Source: Lepisosteus oculatus
Lineage: Eukaryota > Chordata > Actinopteri > Semionotiformes > Lepisosteidae
Assembly (NCBI RefSeq): GCF_040954835.1
Contig: NC_090697.1
Location: forward strand, 11,586,001-11,650,000
Length of the DNA: 64,000 nt
Direction: 5' to 3'
The notes under the pieces are model-generated. The model was not told the DNA's origin and made no database searches. It was given only the letters and a program-made list of their open reading frames with translations. The position numbers and the translations under genes are program-made. Shown piece by piece: positions 1 to 12,159 of this stretch (positions are counted from its first letter, which is position 1; every line of letters starts with the position of its first letter).

Positions 1-529
1 GTCAGTGGTGATGCCGAGTGTCAGTGTTTTATAACAGCACCCGAAACCTGTACAGTACCTGAAACAGACTTCACTACACTACCTCTTCCCCGAGAGTTGT
101 GTTGGTGTTGAAAGCAGCGACGACTCCGCTGTTTAAGCGGAAGTAAAACACAGCTTCTGCTTGATGCCAAACGTTGATACGCCATCACTCGTGGGGATGC
201 AAGAGCCACTAGCCTCTAAAGGGTTGCTTTAGCCTTTCCTGAAGCAAAGGAGCCATACTCTGGCAGCAGAAAAGAAACCCTGAGATTTCCAGATATAAGA
301 CGTGCAGTCCTGAAGAGATGCACTCCGTCTGAAGCTTCTTCATAAAAAGTAGTCGTCTTTATATACGGCAAATGTGTTATCGTTTGTTCAGCGGCCGCTG
401 GAGATTGAGTGGCCTGTAATGGCGGGCGTGAGTGATGTGTGTGTTTGTGCTGGGCTCGGCCAAGCCGCGCTCCTGCCCCCTGGGGGCCGGCCGGTGCTGA
501 GGGCCTGTGCTGTCTGTGCTTCTCCACAG
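1..529 (+). other. ARID1B: ARID1B intron (upstream part)
   Basis: This is non-coding sequence before the first recognisable ARID1B exon. It ends in a pyrimidine-rich tract and the acceptor AG at 528-529. No other exon or repeat was recognised in it. The short open frames here show no resemblance to ARID1B or any other protein I know. Confidence 0.7.
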
Positions 530-626
530 GCACGAGCCCTACGGGCAGCAGTACCCCGGGCAGGGCCCTCCTGCGGCGCAGATGCCCTACGGCGCGCACC
601 AGCAGGGGATGTTCCCTCAGCAGCAG
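530..626 (+). CDS. ARID1B: ARID1B internal coding exon (fourth from the end)
   Basis: This 97-nt exon encodes a Gln/Pro/Gly-rich stretch beginning [14 protein letters not shown] and ending in three glutamines. It belongs to the long disordered region between the ARID DNA-binding domain and the C-terminal domain of ARID1B, a large BAF (SWI/SNF) chromatin-remodelling subunit acting in the nucleus. The acceptor AG is at 528-529 and the donor GT at 627-628. The first base completes a codon begun in an upstream exon (phase 2), and the exon ends on a whole codon (phase 0), which suits the next exon at 1213. The human protein has a closely similar [12 protein letters not shown] segment just before [11 protein letters not shown]. 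The 5' half of the gene, including the ARID domain, lies outside the window. Confidence 0.9.
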
Positions 627-1212
627 GTGAAGGGGGCACCCTCCTTGTTTTTCTTCCGCCCGTCGGGCCCAGGTTGTCGAGGAGAGATGTTTCCGCTGCC
701 CCTCAGAAGACGGGAGTCAGGAGCCCGTCTCAGAAGCTTAAAAGACGGATTTATTTCATGCGCATGGGAGCGACACACACAGAGACGCTCTGTGTATTTT
801 TCCCCCAAGCGATTAAACCTAGAACGGTCCCTAAATATTTGTCTGTTATCCATCATGCTTCCCTGTGCTTTCCAGGATCGTCTTCCTCTTCCCTGTCAAA
901 GTCCACTTCTTTTACTCCCAATTGAATAGCACACTGTCCTGTGTGACACAGTATAGAATTACATGGTAGCCCTTGTGTCCAGCATTCTCCCATTCCAGTA
1001 CAGTTCAGTTCTGTATGTCCCCCTTATAAAATACTGCAGCTTCAGCACATAAGTTCACAAAGACCCTCTCCACCAGGCGTTACACGTATTCGCGGTCCCA
1101 CTGGCTCCCGGTTTTCATCGAGGGCCCGAACCAGAGATATTTCCTACAGAGGTACAGGTACAAACCTGAAATCCCTGTGGCCTGCCCTCACTGTGGCTCC
1201 TCTTTCCCCCAG
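627..1212 (+). other. ARID1B: ARID1B intron
   Basis: This is a 586-bp intron with donor GTGAAG at 627 and a C-rich acceptor tract ending in AG at 1211-1212. Both flanking exons are phase 0 at this junction. No repeat or RNA gene was recognised inside it. Confidence 0.8.
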
Positions 1213-2029
1213 GCTTACAAGCGTCCCATGGAAGGCATGTACGGCCCTGCAGCCAAGCGCCACGAAGGTGACGTCTACAACGTGCCGTATGGCGGCCAGC
1301 AGCAGGACGTGTACGGGCAGTACGGCAGCGGCTACTCGGGGCCCGAGCGGCGGCCCCTGCAGAGCCAGTACCCCTACCCCTACAGCCGCGACCGGATGCA
1401 GACTTCGGGGCACACGCCCCCCCAGCCCGCCCAGCAGCATGGCATGTCCTCCCAGATGCTGAGCGGCCCCCTCCAGCAGTCTTCCTCCTCCGGCCCGGCT
1501 GAAGGGCCCCAGCCCAACGTGTGGCCCTCGCGGACTGACCTGCCCTACCCCTACCCTGGCAGGCAAGCCCCGGGGGGCTCCTCTCAGGTCCCTCCCTACC
1601 CCGCCCTGGGCAGGGGGGACGACCTCATGGCCCCCGAGCCGAGGCTGAACCCTGACGGCCAGTGGCCGGGCCACGTCGGCCAGCGGCAGTCCTCCTTCCT
1701 GCCCCCCTCCTCCAGCTCGCTGCCCCCCATGACCACCCGGCCGCCCCCGTCCTCCTACCAGACATCCCCCGCCATGCACAACCACATGCCCCGGGCCCCC
1801 AGTCCGGGGGCCTTCCAGCGCTCCATGGAGGCCCGCATGTCCCCCAACAAGACGCCCTTTCTGCCTGCCATGAAGAAAGTGGGACCACCCCTCCCAGCCA
1901 CGCAGGTCAGCGGACCCCCCAGTCAGCCCCCTCCGATAGTACGCCGAGAAATCGCCTTCCCCCCGGGAACAGTGGAAGCCACGCAGCCCGTTCTGAAGCC
2001 CAGACGCAAGATTACCTCAAAGGACAATG
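1213..2029 (+). CDS. ARID1B: ARID1B large internal coding exon
   Basis: This 817-nt exon encodes 272 codons plus one base. It starts [20 protein letters not shown] and ends [11 protein letters not shown]. The sequence is rich in Pro, Ser, Gln, Gly and Tyr (for example [40 protein letters not shown]), as in the disordered part of ARID1B between the ARID domain and the BAF250_C region. Human ARID1B has recognisable counterparts in the same order, including [26 protein letters not shown] and [11 protein letters not shown]. The donor is G|GTAAGC at 2030, leaving one base (phase 1) that joins the GG opening the exon at 3771 to make glycine. The basic KPRRK near the end could be a nuclear localisation signal, which is an inference. 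GC content is far above that of the flanking introns. Confidence 0.95.
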
Positions 2030-3770
2030 GTAAGCGCCGCTTGGGAGCACCGAACCGCTCGGGGTGAAGTGAGTGAACACAGCGGAGCCGTCACCTGTGC
2101 TCAGGGGTGCTCTCCAGGTGTATAGAGACCTACTCGTTGCTGATTCAAATCCGGTTCAAGAGAGGGGACGTCTCCTTCCCGACTGTCAAGTTGTGAAAAG
2201 TTTATCATCCCCAAGGGGCTATTTGTCTGACGACAGCAGGCCGTGGAAAGACAAACCACAGGCAGCAGTACACGATGTTCACACACTGTGCACAATGGGA
2301 AATCTGTACCCGCGCTCTGAGGGGAGTGACTGGACCCTGTGAAGGGTTTTCTGGGATTGAACATGCTTTACGCAAGCCCTCGTATAACTCGTCGTCGCGG
2401 ATTAGGGCCAAATGATCAGATCCAATGACTTCCTGAGAGAGTCTGAACAAGCCCAGGTCGTTCTTAATCCACAGGTTTAGATTCCCACGCCAGCAGAAGT
2501 TAAAGCAGATTCAGTCACAGACTGATCAGATATGATCACCAATGAATGATCAACCTTAAAATGTTTAAGCTCCCTTAAGAAAAATAAACGCTGTGGCACT
2601 TTTCTAAAAATAGAACCAACATTTGCCTCAAAATTTTAACTTGAAGTCCAGAACAGTTCACAAATACTTATATTTATCTAATGTCTCCAAATGTCCATGT
2701 TTAGGAAGCAAGTGATACAACAATAATCCAATATATAAAATGCATTTATTATCAGCTCTGTACCAGGAATTAGGTATTACCGAAAGCTAAAAATTGTCTG
2801 TTTTTGATGACTTGTGGTATTCCCAAATATTCTGTGCAACTTTGTTGTCTGATAAATTTCATTATTTTTAAAACTTGGTCCTGTAGTCCTGGAAAAAGAA
2901 GACTTCTGGATATGTATATTTATATTTCTGGTCCTGACAAACCTGAGCTCTCGATAGGAATCTATGTGGAAGAGCATCGAAGAGCACAGGTGGTCATCTT
3001 CACCCAAAAGGCTGTGGGGGTACAGAATAGGATATGACACAATGATCTTGAAGCCCGTATCCTGACTTCTTTCAGGAAACTGGATGAGATCCTAAGATTC
3101 TTTAGCTATTAACTGTTAAACAGACTCTTCTTTTCCTTCACTGGTAATCGTGCATCAGTTGCTGATCCAGAGGTCTTGTTGTGTTGAATACACAGAGCTA
3201 GTTCTGCTTGCTACTCCACAGCGACTCAAGAAGGACAGCCACATCCGGGATTGGATTTTGGTGTTCGTAGGCCCAAGGCACTTTCACTCCAAAACATGAA
3301 AAAAGAGGGGTAAACGCCAATTGAATGGCGTCGATTGACATGATGCACTGTAAACTATTCTCATGCTAAACCACTTGACTGATGGAGCGAGTCGAGCGAC
3401 CATCACTTCCATACTTCTCGTTTCTAGAACAGCCACTAGAGAGAGTATGATGAGTGATTTGGAGCCCCTAGAGTTGATCGCATGCGTGTTGTTTTAGCTC
3501 GTTTTTCGTTAGGCACTAGTGTTTCCCTCCTCCTAGGCTCTTTGCCTGCAGTGCCTCATGGGAAATCTGGCACTGACCACTATAGGTTCAGGTTCTGCAC
3601 GCTCCTGAGTCTCGGACATGTACGGTTGAGGTTGTAACGTTCAAGCAGCTGCTGGTACTGTGGTTTAATGCACAAACAGAATCAGTTCACATCGAAAATG
3701 CAGCCGCAGAGAAAAACAACTCCGATTGTGGACTGACGCCCCTCTGCCTTGTTCCTCTCCTCCCTGTCAG
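2030..3770 (+). other. ARID1B: ARID1B intron
   Basis: This is a 1,741-bp phase 1 intron with donor GTAAGC at 2030 and acceptor CTGTCAG at 3764-3770. It is AT-rich in the middle. I saw no exon, RNA gene or recognised repeat family within it. Confidence 0.8.
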
Positions 3771-3901
3771 GGACTCCAGAGGCTTGGAGGGTCATGATGT
3801 CTCTGAAGTCTGGCCTCCTGGCTGAGAGCACCTGGGCTCTGGACACCATCAACATCCTCTTGTACGACGACTGCACAGTCGCCTCTTTTAACCTCTCACA
3901 G
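3771..3901 (+). CDS. ARID1B: ARID1B penultimate coding exon
   Basis: This 131-nt exon encodes [20 protein letters not shown] and continues [23 protein letters not shown]. It is nearly identical to human ARID1B and ARID1A at the start of the conserved C-terminal BAF250_C (ARID1/BAF250 C-terminal, armadillo-like) region. That region contacts the core of the canonical BAF complex. The two leading bases complete the glycine codon begun at 2029. The last codon, CAG (Gln), ends at 3901, followed by donor GTACGA. The phase 0 junction leads directly into [12 protein letters not shown] in the last exon, so the reading frame across all four exons is unbroken. One difference from human is a Cys in YDDCTVASF where human has Ser. 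Confidence 0.96.
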
Positions 3902-6900
3902 GTACGAGCGGCAAGGGCAGAGACCCCTTGCTGTACTGTATAACAGTAATAAGCCCTTATCTGTGAACCATCTGCCGGGGTTCAGCTTTTTGCTTTAATT
4001 CCTGAGTTCAAAGACTTGAGGAGAAAAGGCTGTCGGTTTATTTATAATAATAATTATAATAATTGCTTACACTTATATAGCGCTTTTCTGGACACTCCAC
4101 TCAAAGCGCTTTACAGGTAATGGGGACTCCCCTCTACCACCATCAATGTGCAGTTATTTGATTGAACTGATTTCAGTCTTTCGATTTAATTACAGCAGGT
4201 TTTCTCAAACCTTTCTTTCTGCACCCTCCTTTTAAAGTACAAATCCCCCTCACCCAAGGTACTGACACCATTAACGATTAACTACATGAAAATGTGTGTC
4301 CGACGTTTTAACAGTCAAATTTTTTGTCCAAAGTTGCTTTACAGCAGAAAAACGATACGGAAGGTAAGCCACATAAAATATTAGTCTTAACAGTGAACCA
4401 TACAGAGTGTAAATACAGAAAAAATAATCGTGTTACAAAAACATTGTTTTCCTTTCCTTCCTTTCCTTTAGTGACGTTTTTGGTGATCTGTAATGATTTA
4501 AAAGAGTTCAGATGCAGTCTCTTCCAGTCCGTAGTCGTAGCAGGAGAAATAAAAGCAGAAAAAAATCGTTCTTATCTGAGTGAATCTGGAACCTTTAATC
4601 CCATGTGCTTCCTGCTTTCACAGTAAATTGAATGTATCAATCCAGAGCTCGGGCCCAGACTCTGGGGAGGATGAGTTTATAATGGAAAATAGGGGCGTGA
4701 AGTTATTAAGCCTTCTTCTAGCACAAGGAGGGCTAATCCCGAAACAAAACAGAAGATCCAGGACCAAATGTTTCCTCAGGGAATTCTGGGTACTGCCTGT
4801 CCATCTGCCTCCCCCGTTACCAGGGCAACGTGCTGCTTCACCAACGGACACTCGCAGTCCCAGTGTGCCCCCCTGCCAAATATCCAATGGCAACCAACAC
4901 AGTACCTTACATTGGTCAAATTGATATCCAATGGCAAATCTTCACGTTACGCTAAAAATGAAGTTCTTATGATTCTCCCCCATGTTGTGAGTCTCGGTTG
5001 CCTGAAGCTGAACACTCCCCCAGACTAGAACAGCGGGAGGTTGAGGAACAAAAGATTGGCGCTTTAAAGGAGTGTCTTAACCGAACTTTAAGGTGACAGC
5101 GTGAAGCACATGGTAACAACCATGCACCTGTGAGAGTTTGATTTAATGGATGTGGAAAGAAAAGGTGAGAACTAATTACCTCAATTGAGCGCTGTTTATA
5201 GCACACTCATTGTGCTTAGATGTATGGATTGTCACAATGCAAACAGCCAGTAATTTGCCAAATAGGTTTGTAGACATTGGAGGTCAATCTCAGCAGAGCC
5301 CCGTGTGGGCTGAATTTTGCTGGTAAGCTCGTCACATCTCACTTTTGGGTCACTTCTGAACCGAGAGCAAAATCGAAGCTTCGCTGCAGCTGCAGCCAAG
5401 GAAATGAATATGCCAGGAAATGCATCACCTATCTGAGCAGTGTTGTTCTCTCACTGAACGCCACTGGTTCTCAAGTATTTGGTTTTGAAAGAAGATATTA
5501 AGCAGTTGCTCCGATTCTCACTGTCTGAAAATAGGAATTTGTTCACAATTGAGCCAGTCTGATCGATTAGGTGCTGCAGAGGAGAAAAACCAGGACAAAG
5601 CTGTGTTTGCGTGGCTGCAGCTGCTGAAATATCCGTAACACCCTGATGATCAAGTGCAGGAGGTGTCTTTACAAATGCTTCAGCCGCAGCACAACGTGAG
5701 GGAGAGACCACTGGGTTCTTCACTTCTATTCAGGGAGAAATGAGAGATATTTGCAGACATACAGCAGTTTACGTGTCCAGTTTTGGTTCATATCAAAGAA
5801 ACGGTTATATATACTTCGTACTGAAGAAATGGTTTTGGGAGATGAGAGTCAACCATAAAATGAAGTGTTAGGACCCTTTCAGAAAGAATAACAGACCACA
5901 CGTTATTCTTAAGGAGAGTCTTAAGGCTGTTGTTACGAACAAAGTAGTAAGTTTCGCCAAGAAGGAGTGGGTGCGTGTTTAAAAGCTTGGAAGGTTTCAG
6001 TGGCGATCTGAAAGAGAATGTTGGAGGTTTTTGTGCATGGGATGATCCATTCAATCCCCAAAACCCTTCTTCTCCCTACGTGCATTTTTTTTCAAAACCC
6101 ACTCCTCCCCGTCCACCACACCTCATTGGGGGAGGATGTGCTCACCCCAGTTTGATAACCGGCAAGTTACAGTAAAGCACGGATGAGACATAACCCAGAA
6201 GCCCCTGTGCTTCCTGTTGATGGGAGGTGGTCTCTACTGCCTCAGTGAAACTGCCTGAAAGTCCAGGGTGCTCAAATATACCTCAGGAGGCGCAGTAGTG
6301 CCTATCTGGTTCAGCCCTGCCAAACTGCAGGGCTTTTATTTTCACCGCTGACACCAACGATGCAAAACCAAGACAAATACAGTATATTAGGGACTTCAAA
6401 GTAACTGAATGAATTTGTTGGAAGTAAGAAATTCCATAGCCGACACAGTGTGTTGAAACGAAATCTTTTCTCCCTTGAAAATAAATATATAAATATACAT
6501 ACAGCCTGATTATGAGGAAAGATTGGGCTGCTTGTGCAAATTTCACGTATCGCCAGCCCACTCTGATCGGGCTCCCGGTAGAGCTGTGAAATTTGCTTAC
6601 TGCTTGCCTCGTGAGAATTATGTGTTTGCATTTGTGATAAGATGAATTATCCCACATCTGATCTGGTTAGTAATTTTTAAAACATGACAGAAATGAAAAT
6701 CCAAAGTGCATTCCACCTTCTGAGAAGACTGCTAGTTCTCAATGTAAACTTGAATTACTTTAGGCATTGAACAGCTGTCAGTAGGTCTTATAGACTGGCG
6801 TCTTTCATTTAAAAAAAAGTCTTTCCAGTGTATTTACTACAAAAATTAGATTGCCCAACTGTTATTTTTGTTAAAGTTTGGTCTTCCACGTTTTTGATTT

Positions 6901-7099
6901 GTACCATGGGCAGTACTGTTCATAAATGTTTTTTTTGTTGTTGTTTTAAGATGATGATTTATGACATTCTTGTTTTACATTTAGGTTGGTGGGTTCCTGT
7001 ATACCTTATTAAAAGTCTGAATATGAGTCGGTTGTCTTGCTCACCTTAATTTGTCATGTTGTGTGAAAAGATGAATGAAAAGACCTTTTCTCCTTTCAG
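3902..7099 (+). other. ARID1B: ARID1B last intron
   Basis: This is a 3.2-kb phase 0 intron with donor GTACGA at 3902 and acceptor CTCCTTTCAG at 7090-7099. It carries one SINE 3' tail near its 5' end (4045-4153). The remainder is mostly AT-rich with T-runs, and no exon was recognised. Confidence 0.8.
4045..4153 (-). mobile_element. 3' tail of a 5S-derived/L2-tailed SINE (truncated copy)
   Basis: The segment holds the hallmark AGCGCTTTTCTGG and AAAGCGCTTTACAGG blocks, here in reverse orientation, with an ATT-repeat end. It corresponds to the last ~105 bp of the fuller SINE copies at 41636-42175 and 55905-56424. The body and the 5S-like head are missing, as expected of a 5'-truncated retrocopy. 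Confidence 0.75.
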
Positions 7100-8857
7100 T
7101 TGCCTGGATTCCTAGAACTCATAGTGGAATACTTCCGGAGGTGCTTGATCGAAATCTTCGGCATCTTAAAGGAGTACGAAGTCGGCTCTGTCGGCCAAAA
7201 GACTCTCCTCGAGCCGCCGCCCAGCAAAAAGGAGGACCTCCCCTCCAGCGAGTCGGAGGACGAGGGGGCGCAGGCGGAGGGGGACCAGGAGGAGGCGCTG
7301 TGCGAGGAGGAGGAGGAGGAGGAGGGGCCCGAGCCGCCGGAGGCGCCGCGGCCCGAGGTGGCGGAGAAGGAGGCGAGCGCGGGGCCCCAGGAGGGCCGGG
7401 GTGCCCCCGAGGGGGAAGAGGAGGAGAAGCCGAAGCAGGCCAGCAGGTTCGACAGGCTGCCGGTGAAGGTGGTGAAGAGGGAGGACGACTTCGTGGTGGA
7501 CCGCTCCGACCAGCTGGGCCAGGCCCAGGAGTTCCACAGCGGCCTGCTGCACTGGCGGGTCGGCGGCGGGGACTCCACCGAGCACATCCAGACCCACTTC
7601 GAGAGCAAGATGGAGCTGTCCGCGCAGAGGGGGCGCCCCGGCTGCCCGCAGAGCTCGCGCCCCGAGCCCAGGACGCGGGGGCGGGCCGAAACGGAGGAGG
7701 GCGGCGCGCCGGAAGAGCCGGAGAAGCGCATCATGGCCACCATCGACGACGTGCTCTGCACCCGGGCTGGGGCCCTCCCGGAAGACGATCCGTTCCCGGC
7801 GCGCGCCGGCACCTTCCCCTTCAGGATCCACCACGCCAAGAGCCACTGTAACATCAGACTCCTGGAGGACGAGCCCAGGACTCTGGACGAGGCTCCCCTG
7901 TCCACTGTAGCCAGCTGGCAGGACTCGCTGACCAGGCGCTGCGTGTGCGTGTCCAACATCGTGCGCAGCCTCTCCTTCGTGCCGGGCAACGACGCCGAGA
8001 TGTCCCGGCACCCGGGGCTCGTGCTCATCCTGGGCAAGCTGGTCCTGCTGCGGCACGAGCACCCCGAGAGGAAGAGGGCGCCCCAGACCTACGAGAAAGA
8101 GGAGGAGCAGGACCGGGGCCTGGCCTGCAGCAAGGACGAGTGGTGGTGGGACTGCCTGTCCGCCCTCCGGGAGAACACCCTCGTCACGCTGGCCAACATC
8201 GCCGGCCAGCTGGACCTGTCCGTCTACCCGGAGAGCATCTGCCTGCCCATCCTGGACGGCCTCCTGCACTGGATGGTGTGCCCGTCGGCGGAGGCCCAGG
8301 ACCCCTTCCCCCTTGCGGGGCCGAGCTCCGGCCTCACCCCCCAGAGACTGGTGCTGGAGACCCTGTGCAAGCTGAGCATCCAGGACGGCAACGTGGACCT
8401 CCTGCTGGCCACGCCGCCCTTCAGCCGGCAGGAGAAGCTCTACGCCACGCTGCTGAGGTACGTCGGCGAGCGCAAGGTCCAGGTGTACCGGGAGATGGCG
8501 GTGGCCGTCCTGTCCAACCTGGCGCAGGGCGACACCCTGGCGGCGCGGGCCATCGCGGTCCAGAAGGGCAGCGTCGGCAACCTGATCGGCTTCCTGGAGG
8601 ACGGGGTGACCGTGGCCCAGTACCAGCAGAGCCAGCACGGCCTCCACCACCTGGCCCCCCCGCCCATGGAGCCCCCCAGCGTCAACATGATGTGCCGGGC
8701 GGCCAAGGCCCTGCTGGCCATGGCCCGGGTGGAGGAGAACCGCTCGGAGTTCGTGCTCTTCGAGGGCCGGCTGCTCGACATCTCCATCTCCTCCGTGCTG
8801 AACTCGGCGGTGGCTGCTGTCATCTGCGAAGTACTCTTTCACATTGGCCAGTTATGA
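7100..8857 (+). CDS. ARID1B: ARID1B last coding exon (BAF250_C domain, stop codon)
   Basis: This exon encodes 585 residues and the TGA at 8855-8857. It starts [20 protein letters not shown], the conserved opening of the ARID1 C-terminal domain. Next comes an acidic, low-complexity segment at about residues 40-120 (Glu runs, Pro/Ala/Gly). The conserved block then resumes with [99 protein letters not shown] and [18 protein letters not shown], ending LFHIGQL. LDGLL fits an LxxLL motif. ARID1B is favoured over ARID1A by the IGQL ending, DDVL...PGALPED, RYVGERK and [12 protein letters not shown], which I recall as ARID1B-type, and by the TMEM242/ZDHHC14 neighbours. The protein is a DNA-binding/scaffold subunit of BAF complexes. 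The exon is very GC-rich, especially at third codon positions. The antisense frame is open for more than 550 codons, which is a composition artefact. Confidence 0.97.
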   Translation: MPGFLELIVEYFRRCLIEIFGILKEYEVGSVGQKTLLEPPPSKKEDLPSSESEDEGAQAEGDQEEALCEEEEEEEGPEPPEAPRPEVAEKEASAGPQEGRGAPEGEEEEKPKQASRFDRLPVKVVKREDDFVVDRSDQLGQAQEFHSGLLHWRVGGGDSTEHIQTHFESKMELSAQRGRPGCPQSSRPEPRTRGRAETEEGGAPEEPEKRIMATIDDVLCTRAGALPEDDPFPARAGTFPFRIHHAKSHCNIRLLEDEPRTLDEAPLSTVASWQDSLTRRCVCVSNIVRSLSFVPGNDAEMSRHPGLVLILGKLVLLRHEHPERKRAPQTYEKEEEQDRGLACSKDEWWWDCLSALRENTLVTLANIAGQLDLSVYPESICLPILDGLLHWMVCPSAEAQDPFPLAGPSSGLTPQRLVLETLCKLSIQDGNVDLLLATPPFSRQEKLYATLLRYVGERKVQVYREMAVAVLSNLAQGDTLAARAIAVQKGSVGNLIGFLEDGVTVAQYQQSQHGLHHLAPPPMEPPSVNMMCRAAKALLAMARVEENRSEFVLFEGRLLDISISSVLNSAVAAVICEVLFHIGQL

Positions 8858-10230
8858 CAGGAGGCGGGGCGGGGCCGACGTAGACGCGAGACGAGGGGGG
8901 GGAGGTGGGGAGGGGGGGCTGGGGTTTGCAGAATGAGCGGCGGTTTTCTATTTTTATTTAAATAAGGAAAAAAAAAAGAAAAAAAAGTCTTTTTTTTGTT
9001 CTTGGTTTTTTTTCTCTCCCTCCTCCCCCCCCCCGCGCCCACCCCCCCGCTCTCTTGCCCTATTCATTATTTCCTTTTGGAATTTGGAGAAAAAGAAAAA
9101 ATAATTTTAATACAAATATTTAATACTTGCCATTTCACGTGTTTTAAATATTTTTTATTTTGTTTTGTGTTAACCAAAGCTGATGTCTCATTTTTTTTGG
9201 AGAAGGTGTTTCTTTCTTCCCTTGCTCTTTTTAACGGCTCAAGAGTTTTTCTGACTCTGTTCATACCGATTTCTCTCTTTTCTTTGGGTTTTTGGGAAGT
9301 GGATTCATGGACTTATTTAAATTCTGGAAAACGTCGTACAACGACGTTCTCGTGCCACTCGATGAAAACAGTCACTGATTTTACTGAGGATGATGAAATG
9401 TGTCCATCTCTGAATGAATCGTGCAATAGAATGTGGTTTGAAATAGGCTTGGAGGCTGGGGGAGAGAGACTAAGAGATGGGAATATTTTTTTATATCATG
9501 CAATACATGAGTTTGACCACCGGGGGACAGTGTTGCATTAGCTAATCAGCAAAAAACTCGTTTAAACGGTGAGGTAAAATCTGATTTCCTTCCACTTTAG
9601 CACTGTAATAGCAACACCTTGATAAACCTAAACCTTCCACAAAACAACAGCTTCTTTAATACTTGTATTATGTTTATTTTATTTTCTATATTGCCTGTGG
9701 GCTGACATGTATATAGAAGTTGTACATTGAACATACCCTCATATTTTTTTCTTTGTATTTTTGGTTAGTACGTTATTTTCTTTCTCAAAGATGTGGTAAC
9801 TACAAAGTGATGGTAGTTTTTAATTATTATAATTATTATTAATGTTATTATTATAAATATTTTGTTATTCGGGTCATATCTTCTACTGAGGGTAAAAGTT
9901 CCTGTATGTAAAAAGTTGCTCTGTTCTAAGGAGAACAGCTGATCACAATAATTGCTTCCTTTAAGCAGATGTGGAAGTGATTAGGTCTTGGTGGTTACAA
10001 CAAATGGTTATAAAGGAAAGAATAAGAACAGACTTCAAAGATTTTTTTTCAGTGAAACAAATCAGCATATTTGTATTTCTGATAATGTAGTTCAGACAAC
10101 AAAAGCAGAACAGATTTGATGTAAATTCCTCCTTTTTCCTCTGGCTCAACAAATATCATTTATTCAGTATAAAATCTTTATACTATATGTTCCACATGTT
10201 AAGAATAAATGTACATTAAATCTTGTTAAG
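8858..10230 (+). other. ARID1B: Probable ARID1B 3' UTR
   Basis: After the stop codon the sequence turns abruptly AT-rich, with an A-run (8968-8985), T-runs (8988-9011) and a C-rich patch (9018-9050). ATT/TTA-rich stretches at 9820-9865 are typical of long regulatory 3' UTRs. The first canonical AATAAA after the stop is at 10204-10209, with an ATTAAA just after it, so an end near 10.23 kb is inferred. No protein-like frame is present. Confidence 0.5.
10204..10209 (+). terminator. ARID1B: Candidate ARID1B polyadenylation signal AATAAA
   Basis: This is the first canonical hexamer on the + strand downstream of the ARID1B stop, followed by ATTAAA and a TG-rich stretch (10230-10250) that could serve as the downstream element. 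It is inferred from motif position only. Confidence 0.45.
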
Positions 10231-11522
10231 CACTGTGATGAGTGTTCTTGAATGCTTTCTCGGTAGTGGTCACAGAAAAGAGGACTGTATTGGAGAGAGC
10301 CAGTTCAGGGGGCATTTTGTTTGCAGGTAAATATGTAAGGACTTTGTCATCACTCAAAGAATATTTAGACAGTGCATATCGCCAGTTATTACCACTAAGG
10401 AAATGTGTATATTTACTGTAAACGACTATTTCACAGCACCTGTAAGTTTCTGCTATGTTATTGTATATGATATCAGAATCTGAAGTTCTGAAGACCAAAG
10501 TGAGAAACAAATAATAAAGAACAGGAAGTACAAGTTTTTAACTTTTCTCCACAAGAAAGTTTTTTTTTATGCACTCGTGTTATTCTTAATCGTTTCCAGA
10601 GCAGAATAAACCAACTCTCCCAGCTGCAAACGATGAGAAGACGTTCTGTAGACATTTCCTCAGTGGTAAGAAAACCGTCACAAATGAACGCGGGTTACGC
10701 GGACGAGATGCGGGACCGGAGGTCGGCCACGTGTTCACGTAGGGAATTATCGTTCCTTAGCTGCCGAGAGCTGTCCAGGATGAATTCTATTCCAATCCAT
10801 TACTCCGATGTAGAAATGTCACCCAAACATAACGGCACATGTAGTGTAACAGAGAAAATGGAATTGCACTTGTACACATTGACACCCTAATACAAAACCT
10901 CTTCAGCAACCAACAGACAGCCAGTGTCCACATTCGCAACAGACACTCCATACTGCCCACTAAGGCAAGACGAGCTGCTGCAATCACACAGGCAGAGGGC
11001 TGTCTTTGTGTGGCGCTCCACAATATGTTGAAGTGGGTTAAGGGGGGGTTGGTGGATAACAATCACATAAGAATTGGTTCCTGACAGTGGCTTTCCACCC
11101 CTGAATGCCCCTTGGCACCTGTGTCACTGTGTTTTCCAACGCTGTTTGATGATAGAGTAATGACCAGGCGCTCAGCTTGGACAGGACAATATTTATTAAC
11201 AAAACATAAAGGACCGATACGTAAGGTTTCACTACTGTTAACAGGTATTTACAGGTATTCTGCCTTCTACAAACCAAAGAAACTCCAGCATTCAGCCCCT
11301 AAAAGCTTACCAGTAAACCAGTTTATACAAGGCAAAGGGAAAAGCTGCCTCCGGTTAAAGAGACACAGATCCTGACCAGGACGTAATGTCCATCTCTTAA
11401 CGTGCTCGCAAGTAACTGGGAGCCAATTTCCTCGTTCTAATCAAGGCATCGCTAACATAGAAGAGACCTTTTTAGCTTAATTCCACAGTAAATGGCATCT
11501 GAATTACCGAATCACTACAATG

Positions 11523-11872
11523 GAAACGGATGGCTTGTTGGTGCAGTGGTTACTATTGCTGCCTTGCGGCACTGGGACCCTGGGTACAGTTCCTGGGGTG
11601 CTGTCTGTATGGAGCTTGTATGTCCTCCCCATGTTTGTGTGGGCAACCTCCCACAGTCCAAGGATATACTGGCAGGTTAACTGGCTTCTGAGTAAATTGA
11701 GCCAGTTATTGATGAATAGTTTCATCATCAGGGGTAAGTGTGAGCTTGTCTGTGTGTGTCCTGTGATGAACTGGTGTCCAGTCTGGGAGTATTTTGCCCT
11801 TGTGCCCATTGCTGGCTCCCTCCTGCCCCTGTACTGGATAAAGAGGTAAGAAAATGGACAAGATAACAAAAG
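11523..11872 (+). mobile_element. tRNA-promoter-type SINE, diverged copy
   Basis: It begins with an A-box-like segment (TTGGTGCAGTGGTTA), followed by CTGCCTTGCGGCACTGGG and a degenerate B box (GGGTACAGTTCC). It continues through a body with CCTCCCACAGTCCAAGGATA, GGTTAACTGG and TGTGTGTGTCCTGTGATGAA. It ends GTACTGGATAAAGAGGTAAG, the AAGCGG-like tail common in fish SINEs of this kind. The copy at 47805-48110 shares the same order of blocks. No coding capacity is expected. Confidence 0.7.
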
Positions 11873-12159
11873 CTAATTAAATAATAAGTCGCAAGTCCAG
11901 GGCTCTTGCAGAGCTTAGCCCACCTGGACAGAACGTGCCTTTGAGTCTGATTCGAACAAGGACTCTCACAGCACAATGTTGTTACAATAAGAAGGATGGT
12001 TGATGATTTATTCCTGTTCTATTCCTCTATTCCTCTATTTATCAGTCATGGGGACCAGCATAATGGCCTCACCAAGTTACCAATAACATGCAGAAAGCTT
12101 TTCTTAAAGCAGGTGCACTGACCATTTTAATGTAAAGGTACATACATAGTTATAGTAGT

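Noticed and set aside
7166..8842. 558-codon open frame antisense to the ARID1B last exon
   Set aside because: It is the shadow of a GC-rich conserved exon. The sense frame matches ARID1B throughout and the antisense protein resembles nothing.
7100..8857. Assignment to ARID1A instead of ARID1B
   Set aside because: The C-terminus IGQL, DDVL-PGALPED and RYVGERK blocks and the TMEM242/ZDHHC14 neighbours fit ARID1B. ARID1A ends and neighbours differ.
7945..8883. 312-codon + strand frame overlapping the ARID1B exon in another frame
   Set aside because: Pro/Gly/Arg/Ala-rich translation typical of an out-of-frame read of GC-rich coding DNA.
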